DNA from: Oligoflexia bacterium
Lineage (GTDB): Bacteria > Bdellovibrionota > UBA1018 > CAIMNF01
NCBI GenBank assembly: GCA_903845155.1
Contig: CAIMWN010000017.1
Span: forward strand, 1 to 39,859
Direction of reading: 5' to 3'
Length of the DNA stretch: 39,859 nt
The translations under genes and the position numbers were made by a program. The notes under the pieces are model-generated. The model was not told the origin of the DNA and made no database searches. It worked only from the letters and a program-made list of their open reading frames with translations. Shown here one piece after another: positions 25,492 to 32,506 of this stretch. Numbering within the stretch: the first letter of the stretch is position 1; the number at the start of each line of letters is the position of its first letter.

Positions 25492-26784
25492 ATGATTTCT
25501 CGTTACGAAGTGGAAGAAGTTTCTAAAATTTGGTCGGAAGATTTTCGCTTCAAGAAATTACTTGAAGTTGAATTAGCACTGTTGCAATCGCTTGAGAAAA
25601 AAGGTCGGATTCCAGCCGGAACCACAGCACATTTTGGGAATGTGCAAATTCGCCCTGAGCGAATCAAGGAAATTGAAGAGACGACTCGGCATGATGTGAT
25701 CGCGTTTTGTACCAGTGTCACTGAGCAGGTGAATCCCGAACATGCTCGTTATTTTCATTTTGGAGTCACTTCTTCCGATGTGCTCGACACGGCCCTTTCA
25801 CTTCAATTGCGGGATTCACTCCATTTGGTAAAATCGAGTTTGGAAGGTATGCTTCAAGCATTAGATGAGCGCATTGAGGAAACTAAAAACTTACTCTGCA
25901 TGGGGCGCTCTCATGGAATGTCGGCAGAACCGATGGTATTTGCGCAGAAATTTTTGTCTATTAGAGTTGAACTTGCAAGACGTCTCATTGATTACGATCA
26001 TTTACTTGCACATGAGCTCACTGGCCAAATTTCAGGAGCAGTCGGAAATTACACCGTGCTTGATCCTGAGATTGAATCGCTGACACTCGCCACCCTTGGG
26101 TTGAAAGTGGAGCCGGTGTCGACACAAGTCATTCCTCGAGATCACTTAGCACTCATGGTTTCCATTGGTGCGCTTACCGCGGTTGCGCTCGAGCGTTTGG
26201 CGGTAGAAATCAGACATCTTCATCATTCTGATATCGGTGAAGTACATGAAGGATTTGCAAAAGGGCAAAAGGGTTCGTCCACGATGCCACATAAAAAGAA
26301 CCCGATTTCGAGCGAAAATATTACGGGACTTTCGCGCATGGTTCGCGCGCACGTGGGAGTTGCACTTGAAAACACGGTCCTTTGGCATGAGCGGGATATC
26401 TCTCACTCCAGTAGTGAGCGTTTGTTTTTACCCGATCACTTTGGCTTATTGGTTTATATGTTGAGACGGATGACGAGCACCGTGAAGAACCTTGAAATTC
26501 ATCGTGAGAAAATAGAAGCAAAGGTGGATCAGCATTTTGCAACACTTTCGAGCGCGATCCTGCATCAACTGATCGAGCTCAATCCGGTGCCGAGGGAAGA
26601 ACTCTACGCACTGGTGCAGGCCGCATCTTTTCAAGCAAAGAACTTAGATGAATTTCTAAAAGGAATTGAATCGGGTGTCATCAAAGCTGGATTGAAGTGG
26701 GATTCAACAAAATTAAATTCAGCACAAATTAAAAAAAGTTATCTTTCCAATTTTGAAACGGTGTTGAAACGCACTCAAGCCTAG
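25492..26784 (+). CDS. purB: Adenylosuccinate lyase
   Basis: A 430-residue fumarase/aspartase-superfamily lyase that releases fumarate from SAICAR and from adenylosuccinate. The signature GSSTMPHKKNPISSE is at about 260-274, with TSSDVLDTALSLQ near the middle of the N-terminal half and GRSHGMSAEPM. I chose ATG 25492 because AAGGAAG lies just upstream and the protein then begins MISRYEVEEVSKIW, as in the family. It ends the purK-purE-purB operon; its TAG stop lies in a CTAG shared with the stop of the convergent FecR-domain gene. Confidence 0.97.
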   Translation: MISRYEVEEVSKIWSEDFRFKKLLEVELALLQSLEKKGRIPAGTTAHFGNVQIRPERIKEIEETTRHDVIAFCTSVTEQVNPEHARYFHFGVTSSDVLDTALSLQLRDSLHLVKSSLEGMLQALDERIEETKNLLCMGRSHGMSAEPMVFAQKFLSIRVELARRLIDYDHLLAHELTGQISGAVGNYTVLDPEIESLTLATLGLKVEPVSTQVIPRDHLALMVSIGALTAVALERLAVEIRHLHHSDIGEVHEGFAKGQKGSSTMPHKKNPISSENITGLSRMVRAHVGVALENTVLWHERDISHSSSERLFLPDHFGLLVYMLRRMTSTVKNLEIHREKIEAKVDQHFATLSSAILHQLIELNPVPREELYALVQAASFQAKNLDEFLKGIESGVIKAGLKWDSTKLNSAQIKKSYLSNFETVLKRTQA

Positions 26785-27566
26785 TGTTTAGCTTTTTTAA
26801 TGGGTTTGGCTTTCGCAGTATTAGTTTTGATTTCTGGAGCGGGCTTAACATGATGCGCTTCTGGCGGATTTAATTTCTCGGGAGAAGATAGGTAGTTTTC
26901 AGACTTCAAGAGTTCGGCTTTGTCTTGTGGAATGGGTTCCGCTTTGAATGATGTTTCTTTAATTACCGTTTCGCGTACCCCTTTGATTGAATGAAATCCA
27001 AGGGTCATCCCAGGTTGAACTAAACTCAGAGGCCTTCCCTTTGTATCTGAGACTTGTACTGAGCCTTTTAAAACATACACCTCTTCGTGAAATTCATCAT
27101 TCGAGCTTGGAGTGACTGAAGTGATGAATTCTGTTCCGCGGACACCCATTGTTGCAGCGTGAGTGTGAATATTAAACCATTGATGGTGGTCAATGTGTTT
27201 TTGAACCATCGACTTAATGATTCCTTTATTCAAGATTAAATCGAGATGGTCAGCTTCTTTTGACGAAGTATTTACTTTAAATTCAGAATTCGCAGAGACC
27301 TTGATTTCGGATTGATCATTAAATTTGATGGTGACCATGGAGTGTTCGCCCGTGGTAATAACTGCATTTTCGTTGACGAGAGATTGATTGGAGAGTTTCT
27401 GTTTTTGGCCCGTATTGGTGCTAGTCCATGCATCTCCCAAAATAGCCGTTACTTTAGCAATGACCATAGCTGGCATTTCTGCAGCAATAGTAGTGGTGGG
27501 TGCAAAAAATGCAGAAAAAAATACGATATTGAAGGCCAATGAGTAGTGAAGTTGGGGAAGTTTCAT
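26781..27566 (-). CDS. Secreted FecR-domain protein
   Basis: A 261-residue protein with a signal peptide (hydrophobic residues 9-29, TTTIAAEM). Residues ~35-190 form a FecR-type domain: VTAILGDAW, then LVNENAVITTGEHSMVTIKFNDQSEIKV, the strands SEFKVN and ATMGVRGTEFIT, and the ending VYVLKGSVQVSD. The GVRGTEF motif is characteristic. Unlike classical FecR there is no cytoplasmic anti-sigma segment, and no ECF sigma gene is nearby, so this is the stand-alone secreted type. The C-terminal ~50 residues are Pro/Lys-rich and likely disordered or wall-binding. It is convergent with purB, with both stop codons sharing CTAG. Confidence 0.85.
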   Translation of the reverse strand: MKLPQLHYSLAFNIVFFSAFFAPTTTIAAEMPAMVIAKVTAILGDAWTSTNTGQKQKLSNQSLVNENAVITTGEHSMVTIKFNDQSEIKVSANSEFKVNTSSKEADHLDLILNKGIIKSMVQKHIDHHQWFNIHTHAATMGVRGTEFITSVTPSSNDEFHEEVYVLKGSVQVSDTKGRPLSLVQPGMTLGFHSIKGVRETVIKETSFKAEPIPQDKAELLKSENYLSSPEKLNPPEAHHVKPAPEIKTNTAKAKPIKKAKH

Positions 27567-27692
27567 ATCTTTGATTCTTGGTGATGAACCCTACCTTCGG
27601 CAAGGGAAATGAGGAAAAGGCAATATTATTGCGGCGCGCTTTCTCTTTTTTGAGACGGCTGTTGTTCAAGAACGATCCTGTGTTATGTTTGA

Positions 27693-28064
27693 ATGTATAT
27701 GTCTCTTCAAAAAAATGTTTTAGGCACGACCCTCCGCACTTGCTGCACTAAGCCTCTCACTGGCTTTTTTAGAAATGGTTTATGTGAAACGGATGAAGAA
27801 GATGTCGGTTCACATACGGTTTGCATCAAAGTAACAGATGCGTTTTTAAAGTTCTCTAAAAGTGTGGGTAATGATTTGAGTACTCCCATTCCACAGTATG
27901 GTTTCATGGGAATTAAAGATGGGGATTGCTGGTGCCTGTGCCTCTCACGTTGGAAAGAAGCCTTCGATGCTGGAGTTGCACCCAAGGTGAAACTGGAGTC
28001 TTGCCATGAATCGGCTCTGGAGTTGGTGACTTTAGATATGTTAAAGAAGTACGCAATTGAGTAA
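27693..28064 (+). CDS. DUF2237 family protein
   Basis: A 123-residue small cytoplasmic protein matching the DUF2237 pattern as I recall it: KNVLG, then CCTKPLTGFFRNGLC, an acidic DEEDVGSHTVCIKVTDAFL segment, FSKSVGNDLSTPIPQYGF and DGDCWCLCLSRWKEAF. It is cysteine-rich (CC, CWCLC), which suggests metal or redox chemistry, but the family has no established function that I know. Two start codons are possible (27693 and 27699), neither with a clear ribosome site. It lies 27 bp before the mutase gene on the same strand and may be co-transcribed with it. Confidence 0.82.
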   Translation: MYMSLQKNVLGTTLRTCCTKPLTGFFRNGLCETDEEDVGSHTVCIKVTDAFLKFSKSVGNDLSTPIPQYGFMGIKDGDCWCLCLSRWKEAFDAGVAPKVKLESCHESALELVTLDMLKKYAIE

Positions 28065-28091
28065 AGCTTTTCCTTCGTGTATGCTAGCCCC

Positions 28092-29690
28092 ATGGCACAC
28101 GACCCTAAATTACCTTTCATCACGCGCTCGGGTATCCCGGTAAAAGAAATTTATACCGCGCAGGATTTGCCAAAAAATTTAAACGAGTATTTAGGTGAGC
28201 CCGGAGCTTATCCTTTCACACGTGGCGTTCAAAAAACCATGTACCGCGGTCGTCATTGGACAATGAGACAATACGCGGGTTTTGGAACCGCCGAGGAATC
28301 GAATCAGCGGTATCATTACTTGCTTGCTCAAGGAACGATGGGCCTATCAGTTGCATTTGATTTGCCCACCCAACTTGGTCTCGACCCAGATCATGCGCGT
28401 GCAAAGGGTGAAGTAGGTAAGGTGGGTGTATCGGTTGCGACGCTTGATGAAATGAGAACGCTTTTTAAGGGCATTCCCCTCGCAAAAGTTTCTACTTCAA
28501 TGACGATCAATGCAACGGCGGCTATTCTACTTTCGTTTTACGCGGCCCTCGCTGAAGAACAAGGTGCTGACATGAAAGAGCTCAGAGGCACCGTTCAAAA
28601 TGATATTTTAAAAGAATACATTGCGCGCGGGAATTTTATTTATCCTCCGAAGGGTGGGGTCCGCCTCATTACCAATATGTTTGATTGGTGCGCGAAAAAC
28701 ACGCCGAAATGGAATCCAATCAGTATTTCGGGTTATCATATTCGTGAGGCGGGTTCGAATGCAGTACAAGAACTTGCCTTTACCTTTGCAGACGCCATTG
28801 CCTATGTGGAAGCTGCAATCAAAGCGGGTTTGGATGTAGATGCGTTTGCTGGTCAGCTTTCGTTCTTTTTTAATGTGCATAATGATTTTTTTGAAGAGAT
28901 CGCAAAATTCAGAGCCGCACGCAGAATTTGGGCCCGTATCATGAAAGAAAAATTTCATGCAAAAGATCCGCGCTCCATGATGCTTAGATTCCATTCGCAA
29001 ACCGCAGGCTCTACACTCACGGCCCAGCAACCCGAGAATAATGTGGTCAGAGTAGCGATTCAGGCACTTTCGTCAGTGCTTGGGGGTACCCAGTCTTTAC
29101 ACACCAACTCAATGGATGAAGCTTTGGCTCTTCCATCGCAATCGGCGGCACTTCTCGCGCTCCGAACACAGCAAGTGATTGCATCAGAAACGAATGTCAC
29201 TCAAACCGTGGACCCACTTGCAGGAAGTTATTTTATTGAAAACCTCACTTCCGAAGTGGAAGCCGGTGTTTGGAAGTATTTGGAAGAAATCGAACAACGT
29301 GGTGGAACCATTCAGTGCATTGAAACTGGTTATATTCAGACAGAAATTCTGAACTCTGCCTACCAAGACCAGAAACGAATCGACTCGGGCGAGCTTCAAA
29401 TTGTAGGCGTGAATTGCTACCAAGATTCAACTTCACAGAAAAAGATGGAGCTTTTACGCATTCCACCCGATCTTGAAGTTCGCGCTGTGGAGCGAATTCG
29501 CGCATACCGAGCAAAGCGCTCGCAAGGAAAAGCGAACGACGCATTGAAAGCGCTGACTGAGGGCGCGAAGGGTGATGCGAATTTAATGGGACTGGTTTAC
29601 GAAGCCGTGAAAAGCGAATGCACTTTGGGTGAAATTGCGGACACGATGAAAAAAGTATTTGGAGAGTATCAAGAATACTCGGGGTTTTAA
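28092..29690 (+). CDS. Methylmalonyl-CoA mutase large subunit, without B12-binding domain
   Basis: A 532-residue TIM-barrel subunit of a coenzyme B12-dependent mutase interconverting (R)-methylmalonyl-CoA and succinyl-CoA. Marks are [78 protein letters not shown] and [14 protein letters not shown]. Tyr61 (RQYAGF) and Arg179 (YIARGNF) match Tyr89 and Arg207 of the Propionibacterium enzyme, the pair that separates methylmalonyl- from isobutyryl-CoA mutase. The protein ends after the barrel, so the cobalamin-binding part must be a separate small subunit, not found here. I prefer ATG 28092; a GTG at 28077 is in frame, and neither has a clear ribosome site. It completes the propionyl-CoA route begun at 7.9 kb. 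Confidence 0.94.
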   Translation: MAHDPKLPFITRSGIPVKEIYTAQDLPKNLNEYLGEPGAYPFTRGVQKTMYRGRHWTMRQYAGFGTAEESNQRYHYLLAQGTMGLSVAFDLPTQLGLDPDHARAKGEVGKVGVSVATLDEMRTLFKGIPLAKVSTSMTINATAAILLSFYAALAEEQGADMKELRGTVQNDILKEYIARGNFIYPPKGGVRLITNMFDWCAKNTPKWNPISISGYHIREAGSNAVQELAFTFADAIAYVEAAIKAGLDVDAFAGQLSFFFNVHNDFFEEIAKFRAARRIWARIMKEKFHAKDPRSMMLRFHSQTAGSTLTAQQPENNVVRVAIQALSSVLGGTQSLHTNSMDEALALPSQSAALLALRTQQVIASETNVTQTVDPLAGSYFIENLTSEVEAGVWKYLEEIEQRGGTIQCIETGYIQTEILNSAYQDQKRIDSGELQIVGVNCYQDSTSQKKMELLRIPPDLEVRAVERIRAYRAKRSQGKANDALKALTEGAKGDANLMGLVYEAVKSECTLGEIADTMKKVFGEYQEYSGF

Positions 29691-29692
29691 TA

Positions 29693-30130
29693 ATGCCAAG
29701 ATTACCATTTTACGCAGAGGGAATTAAGTTTGAATGTCAGGGTTCAGGCAAGTGCTGCACTTCGCGAGGCAGCTACGGCTATGTGTATCTGACCGAAGAC
29801 GATCAGAAGCGATTTGCCAAATATTTTAAAATGACGAGAGCCGCATTTCTAGAAAAGTATTGTGGTGAAAAGGATGGCCATGCCTTTTTGCTTGATCCCC
29901 GAGAGATGGGGTATACTGGTCATCCTGAGGGTGATTGTCTGTTCTTGATTGAGAATCGTTGTAGCGTTTATGAGGCTCGGCCCGAACACTGTAGGACCTG
30001 GCCGTTTTGGCCAGAAAATATGAACCCCAAAACCTGGCGGACGGAAATTGCGGCGTATTGTCCGGGCGTGGGCAAAGGGAAGCTGCATACATTTGAAGAG
30101 ATCAAAGAGATTCTCGATTCGCAGAGTTAG
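29693..30130 (+). CDS. YkgJ-family cysteine-cluster protein
   Basis: A 145-residue protein of the YkgJ/Fe-S-type zinc- or iron-chelating family. The pattern is FECQGSGKCCTSRG near residue 14, then GDCLFL with ENRCSVYEARPEHCRTWPFWPE near 80-104, and a final YCPG. The conserved cysteines suggest a metal or [4Fe-4S] site; the biochemical role of the family is not settled. It begins 2 bp after the mutase stop, so the two are almost certainly co-transcribed. It could help mature or protect an iron- or cobalamin-dependent enzyme, which is inference only. Confidence 0.88.
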   Translation: MPRLPFYAEGIKFECQGSGKCCTSRGSYGYVYLTEDDQKRFAKYFKMTRAAFLEKYCGEKDGHAFLLDPREMGYTGHPEGDCLFLIENRCSVYEARPEHCRTWPFWPENMNPKTWRTEIAAYCPGVGKGKLHTFEEIKEILDSQS

Positions 30131-30202
30131 GAAGTGAATCACTCTGGAGTTCTTGGTCTTTATTTCTTTACAATATCAGGCTATTGGGTTACTTAATCGC
30201 CC

Positions 30203-30784
30203 ATGAACACTATTACTTCTGCTCTATTTTTGGCCCTGTATTTTTGTTTTTTGAGTGCTCCACAATCAATGGCTCAGCAGGCTTTGCCTCAAGCACCCAC
30301 TTGCTATGGGGAACATCACCAAGTGCTCAGTAACAGCAACGCACGAGTGGTGTCATTGAAGCAAACCACGCAAAACTTATATAAAGAGCAGGCGTTTGTT
30401 CAAGCTCATTTGGTGAAAATGCTGGCGGTGGTGGTGAATAGTTATGGGCACCACGAGCACTTCATCGTGAGTTTGGGAGAGCCTTCATCCCCTACCTTTT
30501 TGAACAAAGAAAATTTGATCGAAATAGCCGACAGTTTGAACGATTATTCGGCTCCGAGTGCCGATGAGCTTTCAAAGGGGCCTATTTATCTTTGTGGTGA
30601 ATACAACACGGCTGATGCAGCCAAAACTCCGCAAATTCTGAACTTTTCACCATCAGTTACGGGAGCAATCATTCATTGGACTCATTTAGCCGGTCCAAAT
30701 GTGGATGGAAACTACTCACATCCAAATGGATGGGTTTATGTTAATGGTAAACTCTACGGTACCGCGCTCGGTAAACAACATTAA
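30203..30784 (+). CDS. Secreted DUF3465-like protein
   Basis: A 193-residue protein with a signal peptide (residues 1-24, ending SMAQQA). The C-terminal third resembles DUF3465 as I recall it: a GEY segment (YLCGEYNTAD), then GAIIHWTHLAGP and SHPNGWVYVNGKLYG, where the family has a GxIHWTH...HPDGW pattern. Upstream there is a strand with HEHFIVSLGE, comparable to the family's exported ligand-binding core. The function is unknown. The start ATG 30203 lacks an obvious ribosome site. A 146-bp gap with sigma-54 promoter features follows before a small peptide gene. Confidence 0.65.
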   Translation: MNTITSALFLALYFCFLSAPQSMAQQALPQAPTCYGEHHQVLSNSNARVVSLKQTTQNLYKEQAFVQAHLVKMLAVVVNSYGHHEHFIVSLGEPSSPTFLNKENLIEIADSLNDYSAPSADELSKGPIYLCGEYNTADAAKTPQILNFSPSVTGAIIHWTHLAGPNVDGNYSHPNGWVYVNGKLYGTALGKQH

Positions 30785-30821
30785 TCATGCATTTTGTCCC
30801 TAGTGGTGCAGTATCGCTTTG

Positions 30822-30833
30822 GCACTGTAGTGC
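30822..30833. promoter_or_regulatory. Palindrome upstream of the sigma-54 promoter, possible activator site
   Basis: GCACT-GT-AGTGC, perfect 5-nt arms, 39 bp upstream of the -24/-12 promoter. Related TAGTGGTGCAGT text lies about 20 bp further up. The spacing from the promoter is short but plausible for an enhancer-binding protein site. Its short length makes chance occurrence quite possible. Confidence 0.3.
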
Positions 30834-30871
30834 ACTTTAACTTCTCTCACTCTGTTTTAATCACGTTCACG

Positions 30872-30889
30872 TTGGCACGTGTATTGCTT
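30872..30889 (+). promoter_or_regulatory. Sigma-54 (-24/-12) promoter
   Basis: TTGGCACG, four bases, TTGCTT: this matches the consensus TGGCACG-N4-TTGCW, with exactly 10 nt between the GG (30874-30875) and the GC (30886-30887). Transcription would start near 30899, about 30 nt before a small open reading frame that has a good ribosome site. It is the best promoter by eye in the window, although upstream activator binding is required by this class and the activator is not known. Confidence 0.85.
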
Positions 30890-30930
30890 TTACTTAAAAT
30901 GTATTAAGCAACGATAGAAACGCGGGGGAA

Positions 30931-31011
30931 ATGGCGATGACATTACAAAAACTTTATATACTGATGATTCTACTTCTTAGTTTGTTACAGCTCAATTCGA
31001 TGAATGCGTGA
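30931..31011 (+). CDS. Small hydrophobic peptide (26 residues) under the sigma-54 promoter
   Basis: A start codon follows a strong ribosome site (GGGGGAA just upstream). The peptide begins MAMTLQKLYILM and continues with a Leu-rich core, then QLNSMNA and TGA. It looks like an isolated signal peptide or a single membrane-spanning peptide: one Lys near the start, a hydrophobic middle, and a small-residue end. It could be a membrane micro-protein, a secreted signal fragment, a leader peptide for the gene at 31122, or the relic of a larger exported protein cut short at its cleavage site. A short hairpin with a T-run follows directly. It is too short for homology-based recognition. Confidence 0.55.
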   Translation: MAMTLQKLYILMILLLSLLQLNSMNA

Positions 31012-31012
31012 T

Positions 31013-31033
31013 TCACCTTTAGTGAGCTTTTTT
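31013..31033 (+). terminator. Weak candidate terminator after the small peptide gene
   Basis: TCAC and GTGA arms with a 5-nt loop, then GC and six Ts, starting 2 nt after the peptide stop codon. The stem is only 4-5 bp, so termination may be partial. If real, it makes a stand-alone transcript of roughly 135 nt from the sigma-54 promoter. Confidence 0.35.
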
Positions 31034-31065
31034 GTGCACCAAGTCACGCTCAGACGAGTTGAATC

Positions 31066-31092
31066 TTGCTTGCAGATCAGTTTCCATATGAT
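31066..31092 (+). promoter_or_regulatory. Candidate sigma-70 promoter for the secreted protease
   Basis: TTGCTT (31066-31071) and TATGAT (31087-31092) lie 15 nt apart, shorter than ideal, 30 bp before the protease start. The -10 box is close to consensus; the -35 is fair. The protease might therefore be transcribed independently of the sigma-54 promoter. Confidence 0.3.
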
Positions 31093-31121
31093 ACGCCTAT
31101 AAAAACGCGTACTTTGGAGAA

Positions 31122-32234
31122 ATGATGATCAGACCACTTATTCTAGCGATGTTGTTTTGCTCGGCGCCGAGTTTTGCATTTTATGCAACTGATGAAGGTC
31201 AGTGTACAAACGTAGATTTAAGGACTCAGTTCCCGATGAAAATGCGGGATCAAGGCAAGATTAGTTGGTGTTATGCACATTCGTCGGCTGATTATCTCCA
31301 ATATTATTTTAAAATTCCAGAGCAAATTTCGGCAGCAGATATCGCGATTATTTATAATTCTCGCTGGTTTCCAACCCTTTTGAACCGAATCAAGGGGGGC
31401 TATGTGCCAGAAACAGGTTTCGCGAAGGTTTCAATGAGGGATGGATTAGAGCATGGCTATTGTGCTGAAGATGCATTTCCTTCAAATGAATGGAATAAAG
31501 TTCAACGGGCTACTTCGGCTCAAACGGAGAGCACTCAATTGGTGCAAATTGAAGTTGCACTCAATGATCTCAAGAGTCTCCAAGATAATATGAACAAGGG
31601 GTTTTTTAAGTCAGCTTCTGATCTTCCTTACTTTTTTAAATTTAAAAATATCAACCGCGAGAAGTTTTTCTCCATTCTCTCTCGTTTTCCTTCATCTGAT
31701 ATGGGGAATGATTTCTTGGACGCTATTCGTGTTGCTGCCTGCGATGGAAATAGAAAACCCTATCCAGGAAGAATTGATCATATCACCATGCGAGTGAAGG
31801 GGGCCCATACTTTTAAGCGCTTTGGGAAGATGTTCGCTCAGAACACGCCGGTAAGTGTTGATTTTTTTTATGGGGTTCTCGAGAATTTAGATCATTATAA
31901 GGTCTCCTTGTCGGAGCTTCATACGACGATCCTATTGGGTAGACGATTTGATCCAGTCACTCATGAGTGTCAGTACTTAATGAAAAATAGTTATGGACCA
32001 AACTGCGACAATGAAGATCGCACTCGCCGTTATGATTCCCGCATCGCTTGTGACCAAGGTTATTTGTGGGTACCTGAAGGCGCTCTTTATGGCGCAATGA
32101 CGAGTTATGTTTACATCAAAGATGTGCTCGCAGATGATACAGACGGAAATTTCAGATCAGCAGAAGAAGTAATGGTCGAAAGTTCGTCTGCTGATGTCGC
32201 TCAAGATGATGAAGGTCAAAACTCGGAAGAGTGA
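31122..32234 (+). CDS. Secreted papain-like (C1) cysteine protease
   Basis: A 370-residue exported protein. A signal peptide (residues 1-19, ending SFA) is followed by a short acidic segment. The catalytic sites fit the papain fold: the oxyanion Gln45 and nucleophile Cys50 in DQGKISWCYAHSSADY (papain GSCWAFS region), His267 in ELHTTILLG and Asn289 in YLMKNSYG (papain LIKNSWG). Additional cysteines could form disulfides. There is no long propeptide, since the Gln-Cys block begins about 25 residues after cleavage, which is unusual for papain-type enzymes. The C-terminal ~35 residues are acidic and Ser-rich. Two adjacent ATGs (31122 and 31125) follow TTGGAGA; the second has better spacing. The likely role is breakdown of external or prey protein; the substrate is unknown. 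Confidence 0.8.
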   Translation: MMIRPLILAMLFCSAPSFAFYATDEGQCTNVDLRTQFPMKMRDQGKISWCYAHSSADYLQYYFKIPEQISAADIAIIYNSRWFPTLLNRIKGGYVPETGFAKVSMRDGLEHGYCAEDAFPSNEWNKVQRATSAQTESTQLVQIEVALNDLKSLQDNMNKGFFKSASDLPYFFKFKNINREKFFSILSRFPSSDMGNDFLDAIRVAACDGNRKPYPGRIDHITMRVKGAHTFKRFGKMFAQNTPVSVDFFYGVLENLDHYKVSLSELHTTILLGRRFDPVTHECQYLMKNSYGPNCDNEDRTRRYDSRIACDQGYLWVPEGALYGAMTSYVYIKDVLADDTDGNFRSAEEVMVESSSADVAQDDEGQNSEE

Positions 32235-32410
32235 GATCTTTTTTTCACGAAGAGATATTAAATTGATCTCATTTAAATATGATCATTCGACTCTCGATTT
32301 GGGCTAATATGTCCCCGTGTTTTTTTGTATGAACTACTTTAGGTAATATTGTCCCACCGCTTTTGCTCGCACAACTCATTGAGTTTACAAGGGAATTTTA
32401 AAAAGAGTTC

Positions 32411-32439
32411 TTGATTAATACACTTCCATTGTGTAACAT
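32411..32439 (+). promoter_or_regulatory. Candidate sigma-70 promoter for the cytochrome-porin gene
   Basis: TTGATT (32411-32416) and TAACAT (32434-32439) are separated by 17 nt and lie about 68 bp upstream of the ATG at 32507. Nothing else supportable was seen in the 272-bp gap from 32235. Confidence 0.4.
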
Positions 32440-32506
32440 TCGCACAAAGGAAATCGTTCAATGGATTTGGGGAATCAACCTCACCACTTTAAAACGGTAG
32501 TTCATT

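Noticed and set aside
28608-29030. A 140-residue minus-strand frame inside the mutase gene
   Set aside because: It is antisense to the mutase catalytic barrel and has no recognisable domain.
30821-30833. A second sigma-54-like box (TTGGCACTGTAGTGCA) 50 bp above the real one
   Set aside because: The GG to GC spacing is 9 nt, not 10, and the downstream part lacks TTGC, so it is unlikely to work as a promoter; it is kept only as a palindrome.
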